Below, piece after piece: positions 12,075 through 23,181 of a DNA stretch of 64,000 nucleotides. A program made the translations under genes and the position numbers. Origin of the DNA: Antedon bifida. Its lineage: Eukaryota > Echinodermata > Crinoidea > Comatulida > Antedonidae. The stretch lies in NCBI GenBank assembly GCA_963402885.1, contig OY727099.1, positions 17,441,001 to 17,505,000 on the forward strand, in the 5' to 3' direction. The notes beneath the pieces were generated by a model. It saw nothing but the letters and a program-made list of their open reading frames with translations. It was not told the DNA's origin and did not search any database. Numbering within the stretch: position 1 is the stretch's first letter; every line of letters begins with the position of its first letter.

Positions 12075-12145
12075 TATTATGACTTTTTATAATGAAGAAA
12101 TAAAAAATACTTTAAAAAAAGAGGATATTATCGCCGATATGATAG
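12075..12145 (+). repeat. Short relative of the 2333/29281 repeat
   Basis: 'aatgaagaaataaaa' then 'tatcgccga' match 29462-29510 in the same order. It stops where the retroposon at 12165 is inserted. Confidence 0.45.
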
Positions 12146-12164
12146 TTTTACATGCAGGCATTTT

Positions 12165-12573
12165 TTTTTTTATCTTTTGTGGTTAACTACCACCTTTATT
12201 CATTCAATGTTACATTAACAACAATTACAGAATCTCATATATATATTTACATTATTTTCTGCATGTTATGTTATCTATTACAAAATATATTGCATATTTA
12301 ATAAAAAAGTTGTTTAGTTATTGAAACGTTTGTTAACTTATTTATCATAATTTGTGTGTCTTTCAGTTTATATATTTGTATATATAATATCAATACATTC
12401 ACATGTGTATATATATATATATATGTGCCTATATATCAAACATATTATAATATACATACACATATGCATAAAATTAACATTACAACTAAGAACGATAAAA
12501 AATATACACAAATATAATACATTAGACCTATATACATGGGCATAAAAAACCTATAAAAACTGTCAAGTAATAA
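12165..12573 (-). mobile_element. Retroposon with about 12-bp TSD and poly(A) end
   Basis: 'atgcaggcattt' occurs at about 12153-12164 and 12576-12587. Between them lies about 410 bp that on the minus strand ends 'ttgaatgaataaaggtggta' + 'gttaaccacaaaagat' + A-run, with AATAAA. The same 3' end occurs in the plus orientation at 33645-33690. The interior is AT microsatellite-like. No ORF of its own; probably LINE-mobilised. Confidence 0.7.
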
Positions 12574-12640
12574 ATGCAGGCATTTTAGTAAGATTAAAAC
12601 GCTACATTTTGACCATGGAAAAACCATCGTACAGTATCGT

Positions 12641-12757
12641 GTGCGTGTTTTTTAAAAAGGGGAATCCCCGACGGTCAGCAGAAAGACGTAGCAGCTGTGA
12701 GAAAACAGCTGCCAGAAGGCGCAGCTCCGGCTGGTTTCAGATTGTGAGTCGCCTTTT
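12641..12757 (+). repeat. Repeat homologous to 29893-30020
   Basis: Shares 'cgtgttttttaaaaagggga', 'ggtcagca', 'aaacagctgc', 'gaaggcgca' and 'cgccttttaa' in order with 29893-30020. At the second site this is the region around the 3' end of a HIRAN-like ORF on the minus strand, so 12.6 kb may be the truncated end of the same element. Confidence 0.6.
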
Positions 12758-12996
12758 AATTAACAGCACAATGATCATTTTACTGAAGAAATTCCTTTCA
12801 ACCCTTTTGGTTATAGAACATTTTAATTATCATACCTGATATCTTTATATCGGTTTATTTAATTTTAAATTAAACAAGAGGCACGTCATCATTTACGACA
12901 TATACTGGTGATATGATGCAATTTTATAATGGATAATAATGGCATTGCCTTTCCAGGTTTATAATCAAATGTTCATTGTAATACTAATACTAAAAC

Positions 12997-13365
12997 CTTG
13001 GTGTTAATATCGATGACCAGCTATCTTTCAAGAACCACATACGTGATAAATGCAGAACGATAGCGGTTAATTTATACTATATTCGTCAAGGACCTTTGCC
13101 AACAACAACTAGTCCAATCGCTCGTGCTGTGTCACATATTGATTACGCCAATGCATTGTATTATGGTCTACCTGCTAATATTCTTGCTCCAATGAAGAGG
13201 TTACTGCACCAAGCTGCGAAAATAATTGTCAGGAATGGTCGGTATGACAATGCGACTAACGCCATGCGATCTTTGCACTGGCTTCCGATGTCTCATATAC
13301 CTCTTTTACACCGCCGAGCTTATAACAAACCCGGGTCGTGTCCGGATAAATTTCCATTTCACACC
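12997..13365 (+). pseudogene. CR1/L2-type LINE reverse-transcriptase C-terminal fragment
   Basis: Translation from 12997 gives LGVNIDDQLSFKNHI, then SHIDYANALYYGLP and LHQAAKIIVRNGRY, then LHWLPMSH. This is the post-palm C-terminal region of CR1/L2-type pol proteins. The reading breaks after LPMSH (about 13300) and stops where a different sequence begins at 13366. The very end of a similar protein appears at 22590-22820. No promoter, no tail: an internal fragment. Confidence 0.8.
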
Positions 13366-13480
13366 TGGGGCCGATTGCAATAAAGGTCTTAGCGGCGGTC
13401 TTAGACTTAAGCCCAATATGAAACCCTTAGCAACGATAGTCTTAGATTTAAGACCATTGCAATAAGAAGTCTTAACCTTA
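13366..13480. mobile_element. Possible terminal sequence of a Harbinger-like element
   Basis: 'ggggccgattgcaataaagg' starts abruptly inside the LINE fragment, and 'accattgcaataagaagtct' repeats part of it about 90 bp later. It lies on the 3' side of the Harbinger transposase at 14256-15836 and could be one terminus of that element. I could not find the matching opposite end; unit A at 15985 may have replaced it. Confidence 0.35.
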
Positions 13481-14255
13481 GAATTTCAGCGCCGTAGTCT
13501 TATTGAATATCGAAACGTGGCAGGCTGAAGGCGCTTGACCTTTGACAAGATCACCTAAATTTCTAGTTTTTAACCTTACAATACTTGTATTGTATATTCA
13601 GGTACAGCCGCTCCATAATCTCTTTGCTTTCCTTCCTTCTATCTTTTAACATAAAATTGTTTATACTAACAAACATTACTGTTTATGCCTAGTGTAGTAT
13701 GTTTTACATCTTTAACATATTTTCATAAACATCTTCATATCGTACAACTACTCGTAACAAATTTTCTCAACTTTCTATCATCTAAAAGTAGTAGTTAGTC
13801 ATGTCTCGGGTCACATTCTATGGTCACCGTACAGATAGGCTACTACATCATAGCCTGGGTGCAGAACAGTTAATATACACATTTGCGGGAAAAAAGTATA
13901 GGACAATTTTTTTTTGGTTTTTCTGATAGAGTATACCATATAGAATGTCAGAAAAAAAATCCCCATCCCAGGGTCTTGGGGAAAATTTTTTACGGCACTT
14001 TTAAATTTTGGCCTATATAACACACACAAATTCCTATTAACACACACAAATACATATATAGGGGATAGGGAAAATCAATTAACGGTTTTTGTTACTTGCA
14101 GTTGTGTTTTAATGATTAAAATTAGTAGAGGCTTACTTTAATAACTATTTCTCATAGTAGTTGATGAATCAAGTCGATACGACGACATCATCATGCCAGA
14201 ATCCAATATGGCGTCCAATTTGGCGGGAAAAACAGGGTATTGCTAACTTCCCGCA

Positions 14256-15836
14256 AACCCTCCTAGCTCTTGACAGACGATAATTGAATACTCTTTGTTG
14301 TTTTGTTAAATGCCTTAGAGATGTGGCTTCATAATGTCCTCCCGCAATGGGAATGCATCGTCTGCTACTATCATATATGGAACTGTCGTATTTGTTCCAG
14401 GCAATGGACTCGGGGTTGGTACTCCAATTGCTTTGTTCTTAAGGCCCTTATCCAATGAGCATTTTGAGAACACCCCACCATCGGATACACGTCCATTCGT
14501 ACCGAAGTCGACATATAACAATTTATATGATGAATCTACAAGGGCCATCAGTACCAGGCTGAATGAATTTTTGTAATTAAAATATTCAGAGCCTGAATTG
14601 GGTGGTGGCCGAATACTGACATGTTTTCCATCTAGTGCACCCAAACAATTGGGGAAATTCCATTTCATTTGGAACTCTTTCGCGATTCCCATCCATTCTT
14701 CAGATGTTGATGGCGTCTGTAAATATGAATATAAAAATATTATAAACTTTCTAATAAAAATAATAATAATACATCATACCTAACTGACTGATCATTGCTT
14801 TTTTTAAACAGTTTTCAGATTTAGGATTAGAGGCAGATCACGATGATGATGTATTCAACATGAGCGAAGAAAATGATGTCAAGACAAAAAAAAGTTCAAC
14901 AAAACCAACAAAAAGAGAGAGAGACAATGAAGAATTGAATTTGATTCGTAATCTTACAACAATATTAGAATCTCCTTCAAACGTAAGCGAAGAAACAGAT
15001 GCCGATTTACTTTTTGGTCAGTATGTTACATCAGAACTTAAACAAATACAAAATAAAAAAACCAAAGCAGTTCTGATGAACCAAATCCAAAATGATATTT
15101 TTGAAGTAAAGATAAAAGATCTAGATTAGCTTCAAATAATATATATAATATCAAAATGTACTGTCTAGCCAGTCAAATCCTCACTTATTTTTCCATTTAC
15201 ACTACAGTTTCCTAGTGGATAACAAATTAAATTTATAGCCTAGAGAACACAGTAATTTACCTTCATGTATTGTTCTTTCAAAACAGAGTATATTGCATTA
15301 CATGTGTCTGGTACAATTTCACCAATTGTTGTGGCCCCAACTCTGTATTGGTAAGACAGACTTTTGTATGTTTCACCTGAAATTAACAATTTGTTTGACA
15401 AATGAATGGTTATTTGCAACTACAGGTGATCAGATTGTTAGTATACTTGAAAAACCTGAGAAAGGATAAGGGATAGAATAAATTTGGATTTTTGATGATT
15501 TGAACATGTTTACTCACCAGTTGCAATAAAACGAAGCGTAATCGCTAATCTTTCTCCTGGAGAAATACTCTGGCGCCAGTTGGTGTTTTGCTTCTTTATA
15601 ATGGGCTTGACCAAACTCAGGAGGTTGTCAAATGTGCCAGTATCCATCCTTAGAAAATTTCTGTAGGATTCCTGGTCCTGGAGCCGCAGTTCTTGAATCA
15701 AATTTTCATATGCTCCTTGTTGCTGTCTTTTGAGGATCCAGGGCTTACACCATATTCTGCTGCTTCGTCTTCGCCGCCTTCTTTTTAAAAGCAACAGCAG
15801 TAAAGCAGCACATGATTTGCGTTTATTTGACACCAT
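14256..15836 (-). pseudogene. PIF/Harbinger transposase (HARBI1-like), three exons, decayed
   Basis: Exon 1 is 15836-15518: Met, a basic stretch RRRRRR, then FLRMDTGTFDNLLSLV and SPGERLAITLRFIATG, the N-terminal part of Harbinger nucleases. Exon 2 is 15376-15261 (GETYKSLSYQYRVG, IVPDTCNAIY). Exon 3 starts at 14716 and holds the DDE domain: LGALDGKHV, YVDFGTNGRVSDGG, VADDAFPL. Introns have gtgag..cag and gtaaa..cag ends and phases that fit (1, then 0). A stop at 14315-14317 with a frameshift is followed by RVFNYRLSRARRV in the next frame (to 14256). The domain then ends without its usual C-terminus, so it is inactive. The enzyme family cuts at TWA targets. The partner ORF lies on the other strand at 14811-15129. 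Confidence 0.85.
14811..15129 (+). pseudogene. MADF/BESS-type partner protein of the Harbinger element, last exon
   Basis: An open frame runs from a good acceptor (tttttttaaacag, ending at 14810) to a stop at 15127-15129, giving SDLGLEADHDDDVFN, a basic linker (TKKSSTKPTKRERD), and a C-terminal LLFGQYVTSELKQIQ..LMNQIQNDIFEV segment. That segment resembles the BESS motif found after MADF/Myb-like domains in the second protein of PIF/Harbinger elements, which binds the termini and helps nuclear import of the transposase. The DNA-binding N-terminal exons are not visible. It sits in intron 2 of the transposase on the opposite strand. Internal Met at 14860 is not the true start. Call rests on motif and context. 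Confidence 0.6.
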
Positions 15837-15984
15837 GATGTAAATACTGTATATTTAAAACAACATTTTTAAGAAATTTCATTATTCAGTAAATCTAGGA
15901 ATTCAGTAAATCTCCATGGTAATAATCAACAGCCTAGCCTATGCCTAAAGTATTCAGGATGGACTGATACCAAAATAAGTATTC

Positions 15985-17520
15985 ACTAGATTTGAACTCG
16001 TCACTTTGACGAGTTCGGGTTATCCGCGCAAACGCAACATGCACATACTTAACTATATGAACCTCGACAATTATTATGCCATCCTATGACATGAAATAAA
16101 TATGTTTACAGTGCTGAATTGTACCTATTATGTAGCACTATAGCATACACCATATTACAGTATTTTACAGAATAAACTGTATATGTTATATACAGTGTAG
16201 CATAGACAAAATTACGAGACCCATCTTTTAAATCCAATTATTAACACGATGACATCATCAAATTGACATATAAAGATAACAATTTTAGAAGATAATTATC
16301 TAAATAATTACATTAAAACAAATTTGAAGAATTGTGGGCATGTAAAAGTGAGATGCGCTCTCGTTTAAACGCAATGAACTTTTACGCAAGAGATGTAAAT
16401 GTGACTTTTTGAATTCAACTGGCCATATGATGACGTCACAACATCTGATTGGCAAAATATTTACATGAATTCGTATCTACAATCCAATAGCTTCCAGAAA
16501 ACGTTTTAATCATGATTATCACTTTTTATTCTGACGAGCTATAACAGATTGAAATTTACAGTAAAGATGAAAATAGGTGACCCACGTTATTTACATTTTT
16601 AGGCACGATGACGTCATAAAAATTAAAATATTTTTAACTCATGCGAAAGATAGTTGATTGACCTAGACAGTATTAAAATATCTGAGGAAATGGAGTACGT
16701 ATAAGCGAGATGCGCGCTATTTAATGTGATGAGCAATAACGAAAGAGTAAAAAATTCTATATTTTACATTCGTGTGGCCATACGATGACGTCATAACATC
16801 CGAGTGGTAAAGATTCTGCATGAATTTATATCTACAACATATCTGCTTACATATTAAATTAAAAAAATTGGGGGTCGTGGATGATCCTGAGGAGCTATAA
16901 TAGATTAAAAATAGGCAAAATTTTGACAATATTTTGTCACTTTTGCAACTAAAACGCGCGCAAATGGTATAAATCAACGTGTTCGTATGACGTCATTTTA
17001 ATTTGAAATGATGTCAATCTTTTTTAAAATGACTAGGAAAGGCTGGAAAATCATAATTCAAGTGAAAAAACATGATTTTCATGCTCCGTGCGCACCATAC
17101 GCGTAAACTTTTTCGCGCGCGCGGGAATTTTTGACATGCTTAAAATATCATGATCAGCGTAGAAAATTGATTAGAAATTAATTTTGCGCATTTTGAAACT
17201 TTAAATGCGCGTGCGCACGTAACTTCTTGTTAAACATGCCATTTTTAATCCATAGAAAGTTTGCCCTTGATATGACTTAAATTTTCACCAAGTGTCAATA
17301 CAAAATGACTTTTGGTTTATAATCTATGACCAAACATTGAAATTCATAAAATCGCGCGTAACTTACGCTACGCGACTCTAACGTCATATAACGAAGTTTC
17401 CTGCACATCTACAGCTACAGATCAATCTTATGACAAAGTTATACAATCTTATGTTGACAAGGGTGAGAGATATGCGTGCAACAAAATTCCGGGAAAGAAA
17501 GAAGAACAAAGATGATGAAA
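15985..17520 (+). mobile_element. Hairpin-ended repeat, unit A (long form, 1.54 kb)
   Basis: Starts 'actagatttgaactcgtcac' with a 9-bp-arm hairpin (15995-16003/16007-16015) directly followed by ggttatccgc. Ends in 'ttccgggaaagaaagaagaa', abutting unit B. It has an internal duplication of about 360-390 bp (modules starting near 16350 and 16705), which accounts for its extra length over units B and C. The body is AT-rich with conserved cgcgcg patches and four TGACGTCA sites. No ORF above 86 codons. Unit D is its sister copy. Non-autonomous transposon or satellite; superfamily not established. Confidence 0.8.
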
Positions 17521-18667
17521 AACTAGATTTGAACTCGTCACTACGGACGAGTTAGGTTATCCGCAGCGCAAACGCCACGTGCACGTCATACGTTAGAATA
17601 TTGCGCGCAGAAAAACGATTATGCCATTGTAAAAATGTTAGTGCGCTCTCTATTTTGCGTCACGTCAAAGTATATACGGTATACACTATATTCTGTATAC
17701 GTACTACATACAGTGCAGAATAGGTGAAAATAAGGGACCCAAGTTATTGACGCTTTTGGACATGATGACGTCATCGCAATTTAAAAAATGGTAGATTATG
17801 CGAAAGATAATTGATTGGCCTAGACAATATAACAAAATGGGGGGAAATGGAATACGGATAAGTGGAGATGCGCTCTATTAAATGTGATGAGCTATGCGAA
17901 AGAGACAAAAATCCTATATTTTATATTCGAGTGGCCATACGATGACGTCACAATGTCCGGTTAGCCATATCGATGCATGATTCGATATCTACAACTCATC
18001 AACTTCCAGAATATGCAATTTAAAAAAAGTTCACCACATAGTTTACAATCTATGACTGTTTTAAAAAAGGCAAAATTTTGACAAATTTTTTAACTTTTTC
18101 ATTAAAAACGCGCGCAAATTGTTTAATTCTACGTGCTCGTATGACGTGATTTTAAGTCGAAATTGATTGAAAATTGGTAAATTTACTAGAAAAGGCTGAA
18201 AAAACAAAAATCAAGCAAAAAAAAGATGTTTTTGCGCTATGTGCGCACGTGCGCGTAAAAACATTGCGCACGCGTGGGGATTTTTGAAATGCTCAAAATG
18301 ACCTGAAACGCGTAGAAAGTTGATTAGAAATTGACTTTACGCATTCTGAAATTTTAAACGCGCGTGCGCGCGTAACTTTCTATAAAACATGCCATTTTTA
18401 ATCCATACAAAGTTTGCGCTTGATATGACTTAAATCTTCACTAAGTTTCAAAACAAAATGACATCTAGTTTTTAATCTATGATCAATCATTGAAATTCAT
18501 AAAATCGCACGTAACTTACGCTGCGCGACTCTAAAGTCAAAAAACGAAACGTCCTGCACATCTACAGCTACAGGTCAATCTTATGACAAAGTTACACAAT
18601 CTTATGTTGGCCAGAATTAGAGATACGCTGCGAACAAAATTCCGGGAAAGAAAGAAGAATAAGATAG
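17521..18667 (+). mobile_element. Hairpin-ended repeat, unit B (short form, 1.15 kb)
   Basis: Starts 'aactagatttgaactcgtca' with an 8-bp-arm hairpin whose loop differs from unit A (actacg), then ggttatccgc at 17555-17564. It lacks the internal duplication of A/D and ends 'ttccgggaaagaaagaagaa' next to unit C. It is closely similar to unit C throughout. Two TGACGTCA sites. No 3' hairpin of its own. Confidence 0.8.
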
Positions 18668-19934
18668 ACTAGATTTGAACTCGTCACTACGGACGAGTTA
18701 GGTTATCCGCAGCGCAAAAGCCAAGTGCACGTCATACGTTAGAATATTGCGCGCAGAAAAACGATTATGCCATTGAAAAAATGTTAGTGCGCCCTCTATT
18801 TTGCGTCACGTCTGAGTATATACGGTATACACTATATACTGTATACGTACTACATACAGTGCAGAATAGGTGAAAAGAAGTGACCAAAGTTATTGACGCT
18901 TTTGAACATGATGACGTCATAACAATTTTAAAAATTGTAAATCATGCGAAAGATAATTGATTGACCTAGACAAAATAAAAAAATTGAGGGAAATGGAATA
19001 TGGATAAGTAGAGATGCGCTCTATTAAATTTGAAGAGCTCTGACGAAAGAGAAAAAAATCCTATATTTTATATTCGGGTGGCCATACGATGACGTCACAA
19101 TGTCCGGTTATCCATATCAATGCATGATTCGAGAAATACAACTCATCTACTACCAGAATATGTAATTAAAAAAAAGTTCACCACGTAGTTTAGAATTTAT
19201 GACAGTTTAAAAAATGGTCTAATTTTGACGAATTTTTGAAGTTTTTCATCAAAAACGCGCGCAAATTATCCAATTCTACGTGCTCGTGTGATGTGATTTT
19301 AAGTCGAAATTGATTGAAAATTTGTAAATTTACTAAAAAAGACTGAAAAAACAAAAATCAAGCAAAAAAAAGATGTTTTTGCGCTACGTGCGCACGCACG
19401 CGTAAAAAAAAATGCGCACACTTGGGAATTTTTGAAATGCTCAAAATGACATGAAACGCGAAGAAAGTTGATTAGAAATTGATTTTTCGCATTTTGAAAT
19501 TTTAAACGCGCGTGCGCGCGTAACTTTTTGTGAAACATGCCATTTTTAATCCATAGAAAGTTTGCGCATGATATGACTTAAATTTTCACAAAGTTTCAAT
19601 ACAAAATGACTTTTAGTTTTTATTATATGATCAATCATTGAAATTCATAAAATCGCGCGTAACTTACGCTGCGCGACTCGAAATTCGAAAAAAAAAGTTT
19701 CTTGCACATCTACAGCTATAGGTCATTCTTATGACAAAGTTATAGAATCTTATGTTGGCTGGAATTAGAGATACGCTGCGAACAAAATTCGTGGAAAGAA
19801 AGAAGAATATCGAAAAAAAAGAAAAAAAAGATCCTGACAATAACAAGGGGTTATCCGCCAAGTGCGGATAACCAAAAAAAAAAAAAAAAGATCCTGACAA
19901 TAACAAGGGGTTATCCGCCAAGTGCGGATAACCA
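18668..19934 (+). mobile_element. Hairpin-ended repeat, unit C with doubled 3' hairpin
   Basis: A sister copy of unit B. After 'gaaagaaagaagaat' it carries two 60-bp direct repeats, each 'gatcctgacaataacaaggg' followed by a hairpin (19849-19858 with 19864-19873, and 19909-19918 with 19924-19933). The stem ggttatccgc/gcggataacc repeats the sequence next to the 5' hairpin. Poly(A)/(T) stretches separate the two ends. Confidence 0.8.
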
Positions 19935-21585
19935 ACTAGATTTGAACTCGTCACTTTGACGAGTTCGGGTTATCCGCGCAAACGTAACATGCACATACTT
20001 TAAACTATATGAACCTCGACAATTATTATGCCATCATATGACATGAATTAAGTATGTTTACAGTGCTGAATTGTACCTATTTGGTAGCATACAGCATATT
20101 ACAGTACAGTATTTACAGAATACACTGTATATGTTATATACAGTGTAGCATAGACAAAATTACGAGACCCATCTTTTAAATCCAATTATTAACACGATGA
20201 TGTCATCAAATTGACATATAAAGATAACTATTTTAGAAGATAATTATCTAAATAATTACATTAATACAAATTTGAAGAATTTTGGGCACGTAAAAGTGAG
20301 ATGCGCTCTCGTTTAAACGCAATGAACTTTTACGCAAGAGATGAAAATATGACTTTTTTAATTCAACTGGCCATATGATGACGTCACAACATCTGATTGG
20401 CAAAATATTCACATGAATTCGTATCTACAATCCAATAGCTTCCAGAAAACGTTTTAATCATGATTATCACATTTTATTCTAACAAGCTATAACAGATTAA
20501 AATTTACTGTAAAGATAAAAATAAGTGACCCACGTTATTTACATTTTTAGACATGATGACGTCATAAAAATTAAAATATTTTTAACTCATGCGAAAGATA
20601 GTTGATTGACCTAGATAGTATTAAAATATCTGAGGAAATGGAATACGTATAAGCGAGATGCGCTCTATTTAATGTGATGAGCAATAACGAAAGAGTAAAA
20701 AATCCTATATTTTACATTTGTGTGGCCATACGATGACGTCATAACATCCAAGGGGTAAAGATTCTGCATGAATTCATATCTACAACATATCTGCTAACAT
20801 ATTAAATTAAAAAAATTGGGGGTCATGGATGATCCTGAGGAGCTATAATAGATTAAAAATAGGCATAATTTTGACAATATGTTGTCACTTTTGCAACTAA
20901 AACGCGCGCAAATTGTCTAAATCAACGTGTTCGTATGACGTCATTTTAATTTGAAATGATGTCAATCTTTTTTAAAATGACTACGATAGGCTGTAAAATC
21001 ACAATTCAAGAGAAAAACACATAATTTTCATGCTCCGCGCGCACCTTACGCGTAATTTTTTTCGCGCGCGTGGGAATTTTTGACATGCTCAAAATGTCAT
21101 GATCAGTGTAGAAAGTTGATTAGAAATTAATTTTGCGCATTTTGAAATTTTAAATGCGCATGCACGCGTAACTTCTTGTGAAACATGCCATTTTTAATCC
21201 ATAGAAAGTTGACCCATGATATGAATTATAATTTTATTAAGTTTCATGAAAGAATATTTGTTGGTTCTAAAGTTATGATCAATTATAGAAATTCATAAAA
21301 TCGCGCGTAACTTACGCAACGCGGATCTGACATCATCGAAAAGCTTGGCTGCACATCTACACTTCAATGTCAATCTTTTTACCAAGTTATACAAAGTTAT
21401 GTTCACAAGCAATAGGGGATATGCTGTAGACAAAAATCCGGGAAAGAAAGAAGAATAACAAAGAAGATGAAAAAAAAAGATATTTACAATCACATGGGTT
21501 ATCCGCAACTAAGTTGCGGATAACCAAAAAAGATATTTACAATCACATGGGTTATCCTGCAACTAAGTTGCGGATAACCAAAAAG
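19935..21585 (+). mobile_element. Hairpin-ended repeat, unit D (long form) with doubled 3' hairpin
   Basis: A near copy of unit A, including the internal duplication. It ends in two 50-odd-bp direct repeats 'gatatttacaatcacatggg' + hairpin 'ttatccgcaac..gttgcggataa' (about 21488-21580; the second has an extra t in one arm). Its 5' start directly follows the 3' hairpin of unit C. Four TGACGTCA sites. Confidence 0.8.
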
Positions 21586-22440
21586 ATGCCGCTTGTGTAT
21601 TATCTTTTTTAAGTAATTCCCACCAGGAGAGACATCGATCGATCGCGAGGAGTAAGCCTAGGCTAGAGGCCTATAACGTGCATGCCGGAACGGGTGGATT
21701 ATATCGCTATATAAATAACAAGTTTGAACAAAAGAGCTTACGACAATCTTAGGTAAATTTTTATTAAATGTATAGGCCTACTTGCTTGGCGACTCATTTA
21801 ACAAGTTCGTAATCGGATCGTAGTACTCTGTACAGTAAAACCAAAGAATATTATATATTCTTCGGTAAAACCAAAAAACACCGCCTCAACAACCTCGTGC
21901 GATGTACAATCTTTGCAGATCAACATTCGTAGAGTCCATTAATTATGAGGGTGTTTAAAAATGTGATAACTATTAAAAACCTGTCTCAACCACTATTTTA
22001 ATCAAAGCGTTTATTTAGTTAAAACTTTGATCCCCCCAAAATTAATAATCGCGTATTCCGGTTATCACATGATTGAGTCACGGTTGGTTTGCACACTTCT
22101 TTTTTACACGACCGGCGGAGGTGAAATATATTCACCAATTTAGCGAATAAGACAATATATTTTCACTATTTGGTTTCACGATTGCCGTTTGGCTCACAAA
22201 CAAAAAAGCCGACCTTCATTTTCGTCACTTTAGGGTCGGTCGGGCGTGGCCAACAAAATTTTTTTTTTTTTTTTGGCCTAATACTATTGTACCTGACGAA
22301 ACTTCCTGTTCACAAAGCACACACGAACGTTCAACACGGTAGTTCATTTTTTATGTATGAACGATGCAGATTAGGGGATTGACCTTGATCTGTGATAACA
22401 CGCATCCTACGAACATGCGTGTAAATAAGAAGCGTGTTGT
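21586..22440. other. Intergenic, no gene seen
   Basis: Mixed sequence with a taggccta word, a short hairpin 'aagaatattatatattctt' (about 21845) and a T-run near 22260. A 70-codon ORF at 22170-22382 has no recognisable feature. Confidence 0.4.
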
Positions 22441-22446
22441 ATAAAC

Positions 22447-22480
22447 CATAGTCAATAGAAAGTACTTTCTATTGACTATG
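22447..22480. repeat. Perfect 34-bp palindrome flanked by 7-bp direct repeats
   Basis: The left arm catagtcaatagaaagt is followed without spacer by its exact complement. 'tataaac' lies immediately on both sides (22440-22446 and 22481-22487). The same architecture with a different sequence occurs at 37711-37756. Confidence 0.9.
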
Positions 22481-22589
22481 TATAAACACAGCCAATAACG
22501 CTAGTTGGTCATACCCAGTACCGTTTTGATTTTACGATCATTCGGGAAACCACCTCACGATGTCAATTCAAAATAGCGTGTCTTGTATG

Positions 22590-22925
22590 GCGTTCGCTTA
22601 AAGGTTCCGCTCCAAGTTACCTGGGAGATATTCTTACTGTGCGGAATGTTTCTCGCAGTACTCGTTCAAGCACCAGCAATGTTAACCTGACAATCCCACG
22701 AACTAAACGAAAGACATTTGCTGACCGTTCGTTTGCCGTAGCAGGACCCAAAATTTGGAACAGATTACCAAGTCACAATAAACACTTAGACGACTATAAT
22801 CAGTTTAAAAACATTTAAAAGCACTATATTACAATGTTACGATACTAATTGATGTGAAGCGCCGCTGATTATAAATGTTGTATAAATGTGCGCTATACAA
22901 GTAATAATAATAATAATAATAATTT
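22590..22925 (+). pseudogene. 3' end of a CR1/L2-type LINE with (TAA)n tail
   Basis: From about 22600 the translation reads LKGSAPSYLGDIL, RSTRSSTSNVNLTIPRTK and FADRSFAVAGPKIWNRLP, the extreme C-terminus of CR1/L2-type pol proteins, ending near 22817. The 3' UTR ends 'tgtgcgctatacaagtaata' in a TAA microsatellite, the usual 3' end of these LINEs and of SINEs that borrow their tail (compare 49970). It is 5'-truncated, as expected for such insertions. Confidence 0.85.
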
Positions 22926-23181
22926 CTCAACATAGATCTGTAAAATAAAAAAAATTCAATTATTAATATTAATAATAATAAATATTCATCGACCAAAGTA
23001 AAAATAATCTAGATCGCAACATCATTTTATTTATCACGACCAAAATTTAACGCGACTGATTTCGAACGCGACTGATATCATCGTAAAAATCGGAGAGACT
23101 CCGGCGAGTTTTCCCCTCCTTGACACAAAATTTTTTATTGAAGTATTCTCGATGTACTAAATATTCAGTACATATACTGTC
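22926..23181 (+). other. 5' flank / possible 5' UTR of the Penelope-like element
   Basis: AT-rich. Contains two 'aacgcgactgat' words (23050-23075) related to the 27370 repeat. No second copy of the element's 3' UTR is visible here, so no complete pseudo-LTR was found. Confidence 0.35.

Larger units (their letters stand above)
16431..20943. promoter_or_regulatory. Twelve perfect TGACGTCA (CRE-like) sites inside the repeat units
   Basis: Sites begin at 16431, 16609, 16786, 16988, 17766, 17943, 18912, 19090, 20379, 20557, 20734 and 20936. TGACGTCA is the palindromic CREB/ATF consensus. The sites sit at matching positions of units A-D, so they were inherited with the repeat. Whether they bind anything is untested. 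Confidence 0.45.

Noticed and set aside
12354-12627. Tyr/Ile-rich ORFs on both strands
   Set aside because: They lie in an AT microsatellite inside the retroposon at 12165-12573.
16431-16993. CRISPR-like array (regular repeats with spacers)
   Set aside because: Repeats are long, diverged transposon units in a eukaryotic context; no short constant repeat with unique spacers.
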